DNA of 64,000 nt from Paraburkholderia youngii (GCF_013366925.1 NZ_JAALDK010000001.1:4891165-4955164); one strand, 5' to 3'. Positions 35,672 through 45,721 are shown, numbered from the stretch's first letter. Translations and numbers: made by a program. The notes: generated from the sequence alone by a model not told the origin.

Positions 35672-37060
35672 AGCGCGTGCCTGTCGCATCGCTTTCGGCG
35701 CGCGCCGAGCCGCCGTGCAGGGTCATGATCGTGCGCACGATGGCGAGCCCGAGCCCAGCAGAAGCACCCGCGTGCGGTTCGTTGTGGCGCGAAGCGTCGG
35801 CGCGATAGAAGCGGTCGAAGATGCGTTCCAATAGCGCGGCGTCGATCGGCTGACCTGGATTCGACACGGTGACTTCGACCGCCGCGTGCGTCTCGCTGAC
35901 GCTCAGCGTGATCTCCCGGCCGCGCGGCGTATAGCGCAACGCATTGGCGAGCAGGTTGCCGACGGCGCGCTTGAACAGCTCCTTGTCCGCGCGCAGGCGC
36001 CCCCGGCCCTCGACGCGAATATGGACGCCCGCGTCGTCCGCAAGACCTTCGAAATAGTCGGCGATCTTCGCGAGCGCCTCCCCGGCGTCGAACTCGGCGA
36101 GCGTCGTCATGAACTGCGGATGCTCCGCGCGGGCCAGAAAGATCACGCTCTCGATCATGCGAGACAGCCGTTCGCACTCTTCGAGATTTGATTCGAGCAG
36201 CGCCTCATATTCGGCCGTGCTGCGCGCGCGAGACAGCGCAACTTCGGTCGCGCCGCGCAGGTTGCCGAGCGGAGTGCGCATGTCGTGCGCGAGATCCGCC
36301 GTGTATTGCGACATGCGCTCGAAGCCACCACGCAGACGGTCGAGCATCGCATTGAGCGATTTCGTGAGCGCTTGCAGCTCGCTCGGCGCGCGCTCGATCT
36401 CGATCGGCGTGTCGAGCCGGTCGACCGTGACCGTGGCGGCCCGAGCCGCCATCTCCCGCAGCGGGCGCAGCGACTCGCGCACGAGCAGCCAGCTCATCAG
36501 GAACGCGAGCAGCATGCCCGCGAAGCCGAACGCGTAAAGCCGCTCGCGATAACGGTCGAGCAGCAGCCAGCGGTCGGTCATGTCGCGCGCGATGAGGATC
36601 GTCACTGGCGTCCCGTCGGTGAGCGCCGCTTGCGTGGCGAGTCCGCGCACCGGCACGCCGCGCGCGTTGTGCCATTCGACCACGTCCCCTTCGGTAATGC
36701 GTTGCGCCGAGCCGAGACGCCGCGCGAGCGCGGCTTGCGCAAACCCCGCATCGGCGATGCTTTGCGTGTTGTGCTCGATCAGTTGCCCGCCGCCCGCGTC
36801 GAGTATTTTCATGGATAGTGCGGCATGGCCGAGCACCTGACTCGTCAGCCGCTCGGCGTGCTCGCGCACGTCCTGCGCGCTGTGCAGCTCCTCCGCGAGG
36901 CGACGCGTATGCCGCGAGATCAGCACGATATCGAGATCGTCCTGCCGCTTGACTTCGCGGTCGAGCGTGAAATAAAGCGTGCTGCCGACCAGTGCGAACA
37001 CCGCGAGCGTCGTGCCGGCAAAACTCAGCGCAAGGGTGACGGTCAGCGAACGCACGGCCA

Positions 37061-37061
<1 letters not shown>
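35646..37061 (-). CDS. Heavy-metal-type sensor histidine kinase (CusS/IrlS-like)
   Basis: This 471-residue membrane kinase has a first span SLTVTLALSFAGTTLAVFAL, a periplasmic sensor of about 150 residues, a second span FGFAGMLLAFLMSWLLV, HAMP, the phosphoacceptor His in YTADLAHDMRTPLGNLRGAT, and ATPase boxes (NLLANALRYTPRG, IFDRFYRADASR, AGLGLAIVRTIM). It belongs to the CusS/CopS/IrlS family, which answers to copper, silver or cadmium/zinc stress, but no His/Met-rich metal site is obvious. Its ATG overlaps the response-regulator stop by one base, so the pair is co-expressed. Confidence 0.93.
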
Positions 37062-37738
<677 letters not shown>

Positions 37739-38128
37739 CGCAGTTTGGTTTTCAGTGTGTCCGCCTCAATTGTATGCGCTCCTTCGCTGCGGCTGCCATG
37801 ACTCCGCGCTCGCGATGGATGAGCGGTATGTTCCCTCGGGTGGTTAGAGGTCACCTGCAATTAAAGCCCACCGCGAGATCGAAACACAAGTCTGTGCAGT
37901 TCGCATGGACCAATTTACGCTGATTTCCGCATCCGATTCCGATGATTGCACCCGATAGTGCGAAAGCACAAAGTCCTTGAAGCTGCGAGCCGCAGTCAGC
38001 ACAAGGCGACGGTTCGAGTTGACACTCCAGAAGCTACGATTGTCGTCAACCAACTCGTAGTTCTGAGTCGTCGCATGCGCACACGATCTCGACCGACTTG
38101 AGCAGGCGCTGCGTGGCCGGCACTGGAA
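37739..38128. other. Gene-free stretch between the response regulator and the ClC gene
   Basis: About 390 bases containing the two-component promoter on the left. Minus-strand frames in the right half give short protein-like runs (RRLVLTAARSFKDFVLSHY) broken by stops, possibly another relic that I cannot name. Confidence 0.35.
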
Positions 38129-39478
38129 CTAGCTCTGCCCTTCGCCGCGCACGGCGCCAATCCTTGACTGGCCCTGTGATCGAGTGCGTTGCTGCGTGGC
38201 TTGCAATCGTACATCTACCGCTTTCGCGAGTAGCTTGAATGCCGCAACGGATCCTGTCGTGGAGAGCAGCATCGGCACGAGCATGTCGTGGCCTGCCCGC
38301 GTGAATTCGACCATCAGGACGATCGCTGTGAGTGGCATTTGCATCGAAGCGGCGAGAAATGCGCCTGCGCCCACAACCGCAAACTCACCCGATGACGTGC
38401 CCGGCCAGATTATGTTCCAAAGACCACCCAGCACGACGGCCAGCAGTGCCCCGTTCGTCAGGCCAGGCGTCAGCAGGCCGCCTTCAGCGCCCGCGCGCAG
38501 ACTGCTCACCTCAATTGCCACTTTTAGTACCAGCAGTGTCGCTGCAAGCCCGATAGTGAGATCGCTATCAAAAGAAAGTCCGGCAGCCCCTTTGCCGTTG
38601 CCTGCCAGTTGCGGATACAGGAGCACCAGGACGCCGATCAGCATGAAGTTCAGCGATGCGCAGATCGGCAGGCGTGCATCCTTCGGCGCGCGCGCGCGGG
38701 CCTGTCCCGTCAGCCTGACGAAGCACCATGCAGCAAGCCCGAAGAACGGTCCGCAGACCAGGGACCACACGAATAGAGGCGCACTCAGCACCAGTTGCGG
38801 TACCGCATATTGATGCTCATTGCCAAGTCCAATCCATGCCGTCACGGCCGCGAGTGCGGAAGTGAACAGTGCGAGGACCGACACGCGCCACTCGAATGTT
38901 CCGAGGAGGACTTCGAGCACGAACAGCGCACCCCCCAACGGCACGTTATACACGGCAGCCAGGCCAGCACCGGCCCCGCATGCGACCATGACGCGCTGGT
39001 CCGTCACCGACAGTCCCGCACGTTGCGCGATCCAGCCGCTCCACAGCGCGCCGACCTCGCGTGGCGCCACTTCGCGTCCGAGCGGCGAGCCCAGGGCGAC
39101 CGTGATGATCTGCAATAGGGCATGCGCCAGCGTGCTTGACGCCGGCATGCGCGGATCTTCAGAGCGCACCGCCTCCCGGATGCTGACGAGCGGACGTCCC
39201 CAACGATAAAGCGCCCACCATCCGAAGCCGGCAACCGCGCCGCAAAGCGCAAATGCCATGAGTCGACGGCTGTATGATGCGGCGCTCACGCCGCTCAAAA
39301 AGCTTTCTGTGCTGATCACCCGACCGAGGCTGTAGCCATAAGCCAAATGCTGGACCGCGTGGAGCAACAGCGCCAGAAACATGCCGCTCAATCCGGCACC
39401 GACGCCAGTCAGTGCGGCAACGGCGACAAGCCGCGCGTAACGGGTTAACGGACGGTCTGAAATTGGAGAGGTGTTCAT
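38129..39478 (-). CDS. ClC-family chloride channel/transporter
   Basis: This is a 449-residue polytopic protein with ClC hallmarks: ASSTLAHALLQIITVALGSP, the second conserved motif GSPLGREVAPREVGALW (family pattern G-x-E-G-P, here GREVAP), the loop ACGAGAGLAAVYNVPLGGAL, and the third selectivity region (GAGAFLAASMQMPLTAIVLM). The usual gating Glu position is present as the E of GREVAP. It lacks the C-terminal CBS pair. It may exchange chloride or fluoride for protons; the details cannot be told. I chose the MNTSPISD start because the upstream 25 residues are atypical. Confidence 0.88.
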   Translation of the reverse strand: MNTSPISDRPLTRYARLVAVAALTGVGAGLSGMFLALLLHAVQHLAYGYSLGRVISTESFLSGVSAASYSRRLMAFALCGAVAGFGWWALYRWGRPLVSIREAVRSEDPRMPASSTLAHALLQIITVALGSPLGREVAPREVGALWSGWIAQRAGLSVTDQRVMVACGAGAGLAAVYNVPLGGALFVLEVLLGTFEWRVSVLALFTSALAAVTAWIGLGNEHQYAVPQLVLSAPLFVWSLVCGPFFGLAAWCFVRLTGQARARAPKDARLPICASLNFMLIGVLVLLYPQLAGNGKGAAGLSFDSDLTIGLAATLLVLKVAIEVSSLRAGAEGGLLTPGLTNGALLAVVLGGLWNIIWPGTSSGEFAVVGAGAFLAASMQMPLTAIVLMVEFTRAGHDMLVPMLLSTTGSVAAFKLLAKAVDVRLQATQQRTRSQGQSRIGAVRGEGQS

Positions 39479-39750
39479 TGCACTGGGCCAGATAAGGATG
39501 ACTATGATTGTATTCGCGCTAATGCACGCATTAGATGAAATAGACGACGCCACTCATTCACGCTCCGCATTGCCTTATCGACTTGCGGACCAAAGCACGA
39601 GGCGCCGTCAGGCAGTGCGACAAACAATTCGTCGTGCAGAAGTCCGCGATAAGACACGATGTTCAACCTCGTACGGCATTGCGACACCCAATGCTGCAAA
39701 CAATGCGACGTTTCTATCTTTGCCGAGATGTGACCACGAAGCTTTTCACG

Positions 39751-40445
39751 CTATCTTTGTCCCCTCCTGAACAACAACAATAGAATCATCGGGAACGGCA
39801 GGCTGAGCAGCATCACTATCCACATGAGAACGTAGACTGACTGTACCCCGTCACTCTGAAGATTGACATATAGCTTGATTGGAACGCCTTGTGGGAAATA
39901 CGAAAAGACGGATACGATGCCGAACTCCCCGACGATGCGCAGCAAGAAATGATTGCGGCCGCGGCGATTTCCCTGGGTGCAAGAGGAAGGCTCACATGGC
40001 GGAAGGTCTGCCACTCTGCACAGCCCAGATTTTGGGCGGCCTCCTCAAGGATATAAGCGAAACGCCGAGACCCGCGAGAAGTCGACCGACGGATCCGTAG
40101 GGCCCGTAAGCGGAAACAAGTAATATTCCCGTCGGAAGAGAAGGCGTCAAAAGAGAAAACAGAACGAGCGATTCGACTGCCTTCCCGAGCCCCGAGTCCC
40201 GTTCGCGCCAGCCGCACCGACAACGGCGTGCCGAGCGCGAAAATAACGACCATGGCGAAGGCACTCAACGTCACCGATACCTTGACTGCGTGCCAATCGC
40301 CGTTAGCGGGCTCGGACTCCGCCCATCGGGTCTGTCCGATCAGCGACAGCAAGGGCCAGGCTAACAGCACGAGCGAAGGAAGCGGAAGTACCCACTCCGA
40401 TGCACGAAAGCGTTTTTCACGCCGACTCAGGATATGCCCATCCAC
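39751..40445 (-). pseudogene. Frameshifted ABC transporter permease, molybdate/tungstate type
   Basis: Pieces in three frames join, in the right order, into one permease: LPLPSLVLLAWPLLSLIGQT and SVTLSAFAMVVIFALGTPLS, then SLVLFSLLTPSLPTGILLVS, then the EAA-type loop LEEAAQNLGCAEWQTFRHVS with LPLA, and finally RIVGEFGIVSVFSYFPQGVP with WIVMLLSLPFPMILLLLF. The ALGTPLSVRLAR and EEAA...G...W..F..V.LPL signatures match the inner membrane permeases of ModB/TupB-like systems. At least three indels break the frame. It directly follows the tail of a matching substrate-binding protein, and no ATPase gene is present, so the transporter is dead. Confidence 0.85.
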
Positions 40446-40449
40446 GATG

Positions 40450-40633
40450 TCAGTAGAGCGGATCGCCTTTTGGTCGCCCATATCCGTACTGTCTGAATAG
40501 CCCCTGTCCTTCCGGACTTGAGACAAAGTCCACGAACTTCATTGCCTCCAATCCATCCGGCGCGTTCTTCAGCGCAGCCGCGTAAAAAACGAAAGGCTGC
40601 GGCCGAAGCGTTTGCATCAATCCGGTTGCATCC
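40450..40633 (-). pseudogene. C-terminal tail of an ABC substrate-binding protein
   Basis: A 60-codon open frame reads LMQTLRPQPFVFYAAALKNA, PDGLEAMKFVDFVSSPEGQG, LFRQYGYGRPKGDPLY and stops. The pattern A...FVxFLxSPEGQxLFxxYGYxxPKG is the standard C-terminus of molybdate/tungstate-type and related binding proteins. The preceding 200 or so residues are absent. Its stop is five bases from the likely start of the broken permease gene, so these are remains of one operon. Confidence 0.82.
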
Positions 40634-41004
40634 TGATAGCTTGATCATTGCGAGGCTGTGTCATGAATGTAGGCTGGAGCTGAAGTCGAAAGCTATTGCG
40701 ACACCATCAGGTGACTGTTTGCCGCAGCTCGCGAGTTTCCAATGGAATTGGAACTTGATGCGAGTTCAGGCTCGCACGAGAATCACTTCTCCGACGATGA
40801 CATTGCCGCCCCTTCTTCCCCGGTAATTCACTTGTCCTTCGCTGAATACAGGACCGAAAGCAACGCCGGGATCATCTTGCACGTCCGACTATATCGACAA
40901 CGCGGCTGCGTCGGCACGTACAGTTTTCGTGACGAAAGAGGGGTACAGATTACCGGCACAGGTTTTAGCGAACGGTCAAACTGCTTCATGCGCCGCGAAC
41001 CTGA
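40634..41004. other. Unassigned stretch between two gene remnants
   Basis: About 370 bases with lower GC and no credible gene on either strand. It probably marks the junction where the 5' part of the binding-protein gene and most of a chemoreceptor gene were lost. Confidence 0.35.
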
Positions 41005-41376
41005 GGACAAAGCCCGAACGCGTGCAGGCGAGCACGGACACGGTTTAGCGGTCGTCGCTGGCGAGGTACGCGCGCTTGCGCAGCGTGGCGGTGGCGGCGA
41101 ACGAAATCAAGGAACTCATCGGCAACTCGACAGCGCGTGGCGGATGGCTGGCGGCTCGTCGGCAAGGCGGGTGAGACGATCAGCCAGGTTGGTACCGCAG
41201 TACGCCGGGTGACGGCCATCATGAACGATATCGCGACGGCTTCCGCCGAACGCGACGGTATCGAAGAAGTGAATCGCGCGGTGTCGCAATTCGACGAAAT
41301 GTCCCAGCAGAACGCAGCGCTGGTCGAGCAGGCCGCGGCCGCCGCGGCGTCACTTAAAGAGCAGACCGAGTGCTGA
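41005..41376 (+). pseudogene. C-terminal remnant of a methyl-accepting chemotaxis protein
   Basis: The first part reads [20 protein letters not shown], a degenerate form of the receptor hairpin tip. After a frameshift near 41090 it continues as ADGWRLVGKAGETISQVGTA and VRRVTAIMNDIATASAE, then IEEVNRAVSQFDEMSQQNAA and LVEQAAAAAASLKEQT, the conserved C-terminal arm of receptor coiled coils. The sensor, membrane and HAMP parts are missing. It differs from the intact receptor at 4150-5739 and so is not a recent copy of it. Confidence 0.87.
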
Positions 41377-41592
41377 AGATCGCGGCTGGGCGATTCCAAT
41401 TGCGTCGAGTTACGGTGCGACACGGGGCATGCCGGCGACCGTGTGATACGCCAAGTCGCTGGCCCAAATCGCAGTCCCGAGAAGTGCTTTCACATAGACT
41501 TACACATCTCGCGCGACGTGCCGTCCACCAAATGTGTGAATGAGGCGTTTCTAAGCAGGGAACATCCCCTTATTTGAAAAGACTTGAACGTG

Positions 41593-41853
41593 ATGGAAAT
41601 TAAAAAACTTCCGGTACTCGTGTGTGCTCTTTTCGTCGCCAATGTCGCTTTTGCCGACGAACTGCATGACAAGGCAATGGCTGCAACGCACGATCTGCAA
41701 CAATCCATTAGTGAAATGCATGTCATTCAACAGGAACACGGCGATGAGTTTGGCGGCCACATGGCTCGTGCTGAACAATTGGCCGAACAAGCGGAGCACG
41801 AGCGTGATGCGGCCTTGAAATACTATCGGGAAAGTCATCCCGGCCGGCAGTAA
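41593..41853 (+). CDS. Small exported helical protein of unknown function
   Basis: This 86-residue protein has a signal peptide (MEIKKLPVLVCALFVANVAF, cleaved after AFA) and a mature part of about 60 residues that is almost all helix, rich in His, Glu and Gln (ATHDLQQSISEMHVIQQEHG, HMARAEQLAEQAEHERDAAL). Six histidines with many acidic residues might bind metal, but that is only a guess. I do not recognise the family. It sits alone among gene remnants yet has an intact frame and signal, which suggests it is still selected. Confidence 0.65.
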   Translation: MEIKKLPVLVCALFVANVAFADELHDKAMAATHDLQQSISEMHVIQQEHGDEFGGHMARAEQLAEQAEHERDAALKYYRESHPGRQ

Positions 41854-42486
41854 GGTACCAGGTACGGGGCTATATTGTTGCCCGGTCCTCCCGTTGTAAA
41901 CCCCCGGTGTCCGGGGGTGCCGCGACTCGGCTAGAGTCACCTGCGCGGGTGACTCGGCAGGCATATGTCTCAACGGCTCGAAATGCGGCTGTGGCCATGG
42001 CCGCGGAAAGTCTGCCGTCCGGTGCAAATTCGACGCTCGGCCTTCAGAGCGGTGATGGTGGCGAACGGCGCGTCGTGGCCGAGCCCGATCCGACGTGTCC
42101 ATCTCCGATTGAGCCACTACAGCCCTTCTACCAGCCGTGACTTTCACGGCGGCTTCCTAGATACGACAGCCGTCCGCCGCATTGGTGCGCTGAGCCGGCC
42201 ACTGCGAAAACCGGACCCTGGGTAACGCTTAAACTTTGAGGTAGTCTTCCACCTATGTTTTAAGCCGTGGGGCCAATCGATGGAATTTGCGGGACGGCCA
42301 CCGGTATATGATCCACATCGTGCCAGCGGAGGCACTTTTGGTCACCCACGTCAGGGCCTCGACTGACCGCTTCCGTTGAGGTTTATTTAATGCCTGCCCG
42401 CACGCGCTGTCGTTCGCTCACGAGCTATGCTTGAGGGCAGGAATCGAATAAACCCAAACGCTTGCCGCCGATCGTCATCGAGCGGA
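41854..42486. other. Unassigned stretch between the small exported protein and the Nramp gene
   Basis: About 630 bases without a convincing gene. Broken frames on both strands and the hairpin at 41901 suggest leftover mobile DNA, but I could not match it to a known transposase. Confidence 0.35.
41901..41917. repeat. Strong GC inverted repeat downstream of the small exported protein
   Basis: CCCCCGG-TGT-CCGGGGG is a perfect 7-base stem with a 3-base loop, extended by an outer A-T pair. It lies about 50 bases after the stop codon. It lacks a following T-run, so it is not a classical terminator; it could still end transcription weakly or be part of a transposon end. Confidence 0.5.
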
Positions 42487-43752
42487 TCAAGAAAAAGTTC
42501 CGGCAATTCCCGAGTACAGGCCCAATCCGACGGTAATGGCGATCACCGCTCCGGCCAACACCCCGTAACTTCCCCTTAGTCGATACGGCTCGGGCAGGCG
42601 CCGGGCGAGCAGGTACAGGAAGCCGAGCACGATCGGCAACAGCAGCGCGTTCATCACCTGCACGCCGACGCCCATCGAGACCAGGTTCGCGCCGGAGCCT
42701 GCGATGAATGCGGCGATGATCAACACCGCGGTATAGGTAGCGTAAAACCACGGCGCTTCGCGCGGCGTATGTTCAAGCGCATGCCGGTAGCCCATTATCT
42801 CGCCAAGCGCGCGAGCCGCAGTCAGCGTCACTACGATGGCGGCCACGAGCGCCGCGCCAACCATTCCCATGCCGAACAGCAGTTTGCCGGTCTGCGCGCC
42901 AAGGAACGGAGTAATGGCATCACCGATTTGCTGCACTGTGTCGAGCGGTTTGTGCAGGCCGGAACGCGCCAAGGTCGCTGCTGTGACCACCAGCACGGCC
43001 GCCATAATCAGCTGGGTCAATACCGCGCCGACCGCTGTATCCCAGCGAGCGGCGCGCAGGTCTTCAAGATGGAGTTTTTTCTCCACCACGGCCGATTGCT
43101 GATAGAACACCATCCACGGCATGATCACAGCGCCAATGTTGGCTGACAGAAGGAACAGGTAGTCGTGGTTGCCGAGCGGCATGCTGGCGAGCTCGGCGTG
43201 TATGCTCGCAGCATCCGGATGGGCGCGCCAAGCCACCAGCACGAACACCAATTCGAAAGCGCCAAGCAGAATCGCGATCCGTTCCACCGACAGGTATGAC
43301 CGTGTATACGCCATCCAAGATAGCCCGACGACCGTTAGCGTCAACGTAAGCCAGGATGGGATGCCATACATCAGGCCAACTCCGGCCAACCCGCTCATCT
43401 CTGATAACAAGGCACCTAGGCAAGCCAGAATCAAGGTGCCTACCGACAGCCATGCCCAACGGGCGCCAAAATGCTGCTTGATCAGATCGCCGTGCCCCTT
43501 GCCCGTGACCATGCCGAGGCGAACGGTCAACTCCTGAACGATGAACAAAACCGGAATCAACAGCAGTTGCAGCAGCAATAACCGGTATCCCCATTGGGCG
43601 CCACTTTGCGCCGCGGTGATGACGCTACCCGCGTCCGTGTCGGCCAGCATCACGACCAACCCCGGCCCGGCGATGGCGAGAACTCGGAGCCACCAGCGCG
43701 ATCGCGAGGCGAGTATGGGTGAATTCATTGATTTATTGAGAATACGATTCAT
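42487..43752 (-). CDS. Nramp-family transporter with non-canonical metal site
   Basis: This 421-residue protein has eleven or so membrane spans in the Nramp (SLC11) plan. In TM1, where MntH proteins have D-P-G-N, it has D-A-G-S (VMLADTDAGSVITAAQSG); in TM6, where MntH has M-P-H, it has M-P-W (NIGAVIMPWMVFYQQSAVV). The Asp and the Met of the usual manganese site are kept, but Asn and His are changed. This pattern is reminiscent of Nramp-related proteins that carry other ions such as magnesium, but the substrate cannot be told. Start chosen at MNRILNK before the first span; no strong ribosome site is visible. Confidence 0.88.
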   Translation of the reverse strand: MNRILNKSMNSPILASRSRWWLRVLAIAGPGLVVMLADTDAGSVITAAQSGAQWGYRLLLLQLLLIPVLFIVQELTVRLGMVTGKGHGDLIKQHFGARWAWLSVGTLILACLGALLSEMSGLAGVGLMYGIPSWLTLTLTVVGLSWMAYTRSYLSVERIAILLGAFELVFVLVAWRAHPDAASIHAELASMPLGNHDYLFLLSANIGAVIMPWMVFYQQSAVVEKKLHLEDLRAARWDTAVGAVLTQLIMAAVLVVTAATLARSGLHKPLDTVQQIGDAITPFLGAQTGKLLFGMGMVGAALVAAIVVTLTAARALGEIMGYRHALEHTPREAPWFYATYTAVLIIAAFIAGSGANLVSMGVGVQVMNALLLPIVLGFLYLLARRLPEPYRLRGSYGVLAGAVIAITVGLGLYSGIAGTFS

Positions 43753-43925
43753 TACTGGAAACCAGATGATCGCGCGCAATAAACATGGCGTGAATGCGAC
43801 CGTAAGCCGCAGGCGCCGGATGCCAAAGTTGCTTTTCGTCCATGCCATCGGCCACGGAGCGAAAGCTGTCGCTTGGTTTCATGAGGTGTGTGACTCATAG
43901 ACATCGTTTCAACCAGCATGAGGCG

Positions 43926-44095
43926 ATGGACCGCGAAATTGCCGCGCGATTCCGATGGGTACGGATGTGTCACGAACCGGTAACGCCGGTCTCGTCTGCG
44001 CGCGGTGTGGCATCTCGCTACCAACCCTGCGCAAGTGGCTACGTCGCTTCGGGGATGCTGGATTGAAAGGGCTTTGCTCTCAAAAGCCACCGAGA
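43926..44095 (+). mobile_element. Fragment of an IS481-like transposase
   Basis: The plus strand reads MDREIAARFRWVRM and then, one frame over, TGNAGLVCARCGISLPTLRK with WLRRFGDAGLKGLCSQ. This is the N-terminal helix-turn-helix of IS481-type transposases, with a single-base frameshift. The DDE catalytic core is absent. It runs directly into the IS110 fragment. Confidence 0.7.
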
Positions 44096-44099
44096 AACG

Positions 44100-44522
44100 G
44101 ATCCGCGTCTGGCACAAGCAGGAAACGGCGTGCCGTGCAATCGCCGAAGTGCCTGGCATCGGCAGACTGACTGCAACAGCGCTGGTGCTACGATCGGGGA
44201 TGCAAAGACGTTCAAATCTGGCCGCGATTTTGCGTCGTTTCTCGGACTCGTTCCACGGCAAAGCGGCACCGGAGGCAAGGTCCGGCTGGGCTCAATCTCG
44301 AAGCGAGGAGACCCCTACCTGCGCACCCTGCTAATCCACGGTGGGCGCTCGGTGATGTGTCACACCCAGGTTCCAACAGCATGGCAGAAAGGAATTCGGG
44401 AGCGACGACCAGCCAATGTAGTAGCGGTGGCCCTGGCCAACAAAATCGCACGCATCGCGTGGGCAATTCTCGCTCGCGGCGGCACGTACGAGAAGCATCA
44501 CGTCAGTGTGAAATCTGTTTAG
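44100..44522 (+). mobile_element. C-terminal part of an IS110-family transposase, frameshifted
   Basis: The piece contains AIAEVPGIGRLTATALV, then after a one-base deletion ATIGDAKTFKSGRDFASFLG, LVPRQSGTGGKVRLGSISKR and GDPYLRTLLIHGGRSVM. This is the Tnp20 (IS116/IS110/IS902) helix-hairpin-helix domain with its PGIG and the serine-containing GGxxRLGxISKRG signature. The N-terminal RuvC-like DEDD domain is missing. Upstream sequence belongs to another family (IS481), so this is a join of two dead elements. Confidence 0.85.
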
Positions 44523-44814
44523 CACGGAAGCAGTAAGTCCAAGACCGTAGTCTCGATAGGTTGCTGAGGTTGATTGACATGTGATGGCGAAACAGGTCGG
44601 ACCGCAGGAACGCAAACCTGAACACACCCTTGTACTGACAAGTACGTGGCCGAGATGAGGACGTTCCTGGAGCATTCCATCAGGGCCCGCAGCTTCGGCT
44701 TGCAAAAGGCCGCATATGAGACCGCAGCCGACACCTCGTTAGCACATCACATCAAGATCAAACTGGCAAACCGGGCGGCGTCCATATAACGGTGTGTGAA
44801 AACGCATCGCCGGG
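44523..44814. other. Intergenic stretch with a possible 44-residue relic
   Basis: A plus-strand frame at 44655-44789 reads MRTFLEHSIRARSFGLQKAA and YETAADTSLAHHIKIKLANR before a TAA. It is protein-like, but I recognise no family, and a stop lies only 16 codons upstream. It may be another remnant. The rest shows nothing. Confidence 0.3.
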
Positions 44815-44994
44815 TCAAGATTCCGTGCAGATCAACAGATTGAGCTTACGTATCAGTTTATCCTGTCGCATCGGCGCACCGACCTTCACAGTTTGGCTCA
44901 TCTTGTGCAAAAAGCGCTGGACGTTCGCTCGGGCAGGCTTGATGAACAGCTTATCGTTGCGATCTTTCAATGACCGTCTATGTTCAAGGAAGCG
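44815..44994 (-). mobile_element. Remnant of a group II intron maturase/reverse transcriptase
   Basis: The minus strand reads FLEHRRSLKDRNDKLFIKPA, RANVQRFLHKMSQTVKVGA and PMRQDKLIRKLNLLI. This matches the end of the reverse transcriptase and start of domain X in LtrA-type maturases (family pattern FLGF-IRR...GKLLIKPS--NV--FL-K-----K-----LI--LNP-IRGW). The catalytic YADD region and the C-terminal HNH part are absent, and a stop lies directly upstream in frame. No intron domain V hairpin was identified. Confidence 0.65.
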
Positions 44995-45292
44995 CTACTG
45001 TCCCTCGATTCGCGGTTTAATCAAAAGCCTAGATGTGGGAGGGCTGTGCCAGGCCAGGCGTATCCATTTGCGTGCTCCGTCGGAGAAAACGAGTGTGCAA
45101 TTCCGGTTTAACGCCGGTCGGGCTTACTGCTACTGCCCTCCCATGTAGCATCTGGATAGGAACTGTTGCATTCGTGGCATGGCCATCTATTCTTGGAAAG
45201 ATCGGGGTCTAAATCTCGCCCTTTGCCACCAGTCCTTTTCTACTGAACGGCGCAAGCAATACGATCAAATTAAATATCCGGGAGAATATTCC

Positions 45293-45721
45293 ATGGAGAT
45301 TCTAAAACTTGTGATTATTCTTGGCTTCATTTTTGGAATCGCCAAGGGTATCCAGTTCTTCAGCCGCCATTGTCGGCAACGATTTGGCTACCGCTTTTTC
45401 ACCGCACGCGGATTCTGGCTTGCGGCCATTGGCATCAATCTGCTCTGGTGGGGACACGTCGCGTGGGGCACAGCCTTCCTCCATCATGAACCGACGTCGG
45501 GCGGCGTCGTCCTCATGGCACTGGGTCTGGCAGCAGTCGCCTGGTTGATCTACGAAAACATCCGGGACACGAACCTACCGTATGGCGCGGCTGGATCGGT
45601 CCTCCAACTCGCGCTGTTTTTCCCGGTGGCGCTCTACGGTGCTCCCCTTCTCGTGATCGCCCTGCTGTTTTTGCTCTTCGCGACATTCAAAGGAACGCCG
45701 GCGTGGCTCATCGATCGATGA
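45293..45721 (+). CDS. Four-span inner membrane protein of unknown function
   Basis: This 142-residue protein has four predicted membrane helices: LKLVIILGFIFGIAKGIQFF, FWLAAIGINLLWWGHVAW, GVVLMALGLAAVAWLIYENI and VLQLALFFPVALYGAPLLVIALLFLLF-like. The first loop is basic (SRHCRQRFGYRFFTARG) and has conserved-looking His/Trp residues in the second helix. I do not recognise the family. GGGAG eight bases before the ATG decides the start. It stands alone between mobile-element remains and the conjugation module. Confidence 0.65.
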   Translation: MEILKLVIILGFIFGIAKGIQFFSRHCRQRFGYRFFTARGFWLAAIGINLLWWGHVAWGTAFLHHEPTSGGVVLMALGLAAVAWLIYENIRDTNLPYGAAGSVLQLALFFPVALYGAPLLVIALLFLLFATFKGTPAWLIDR

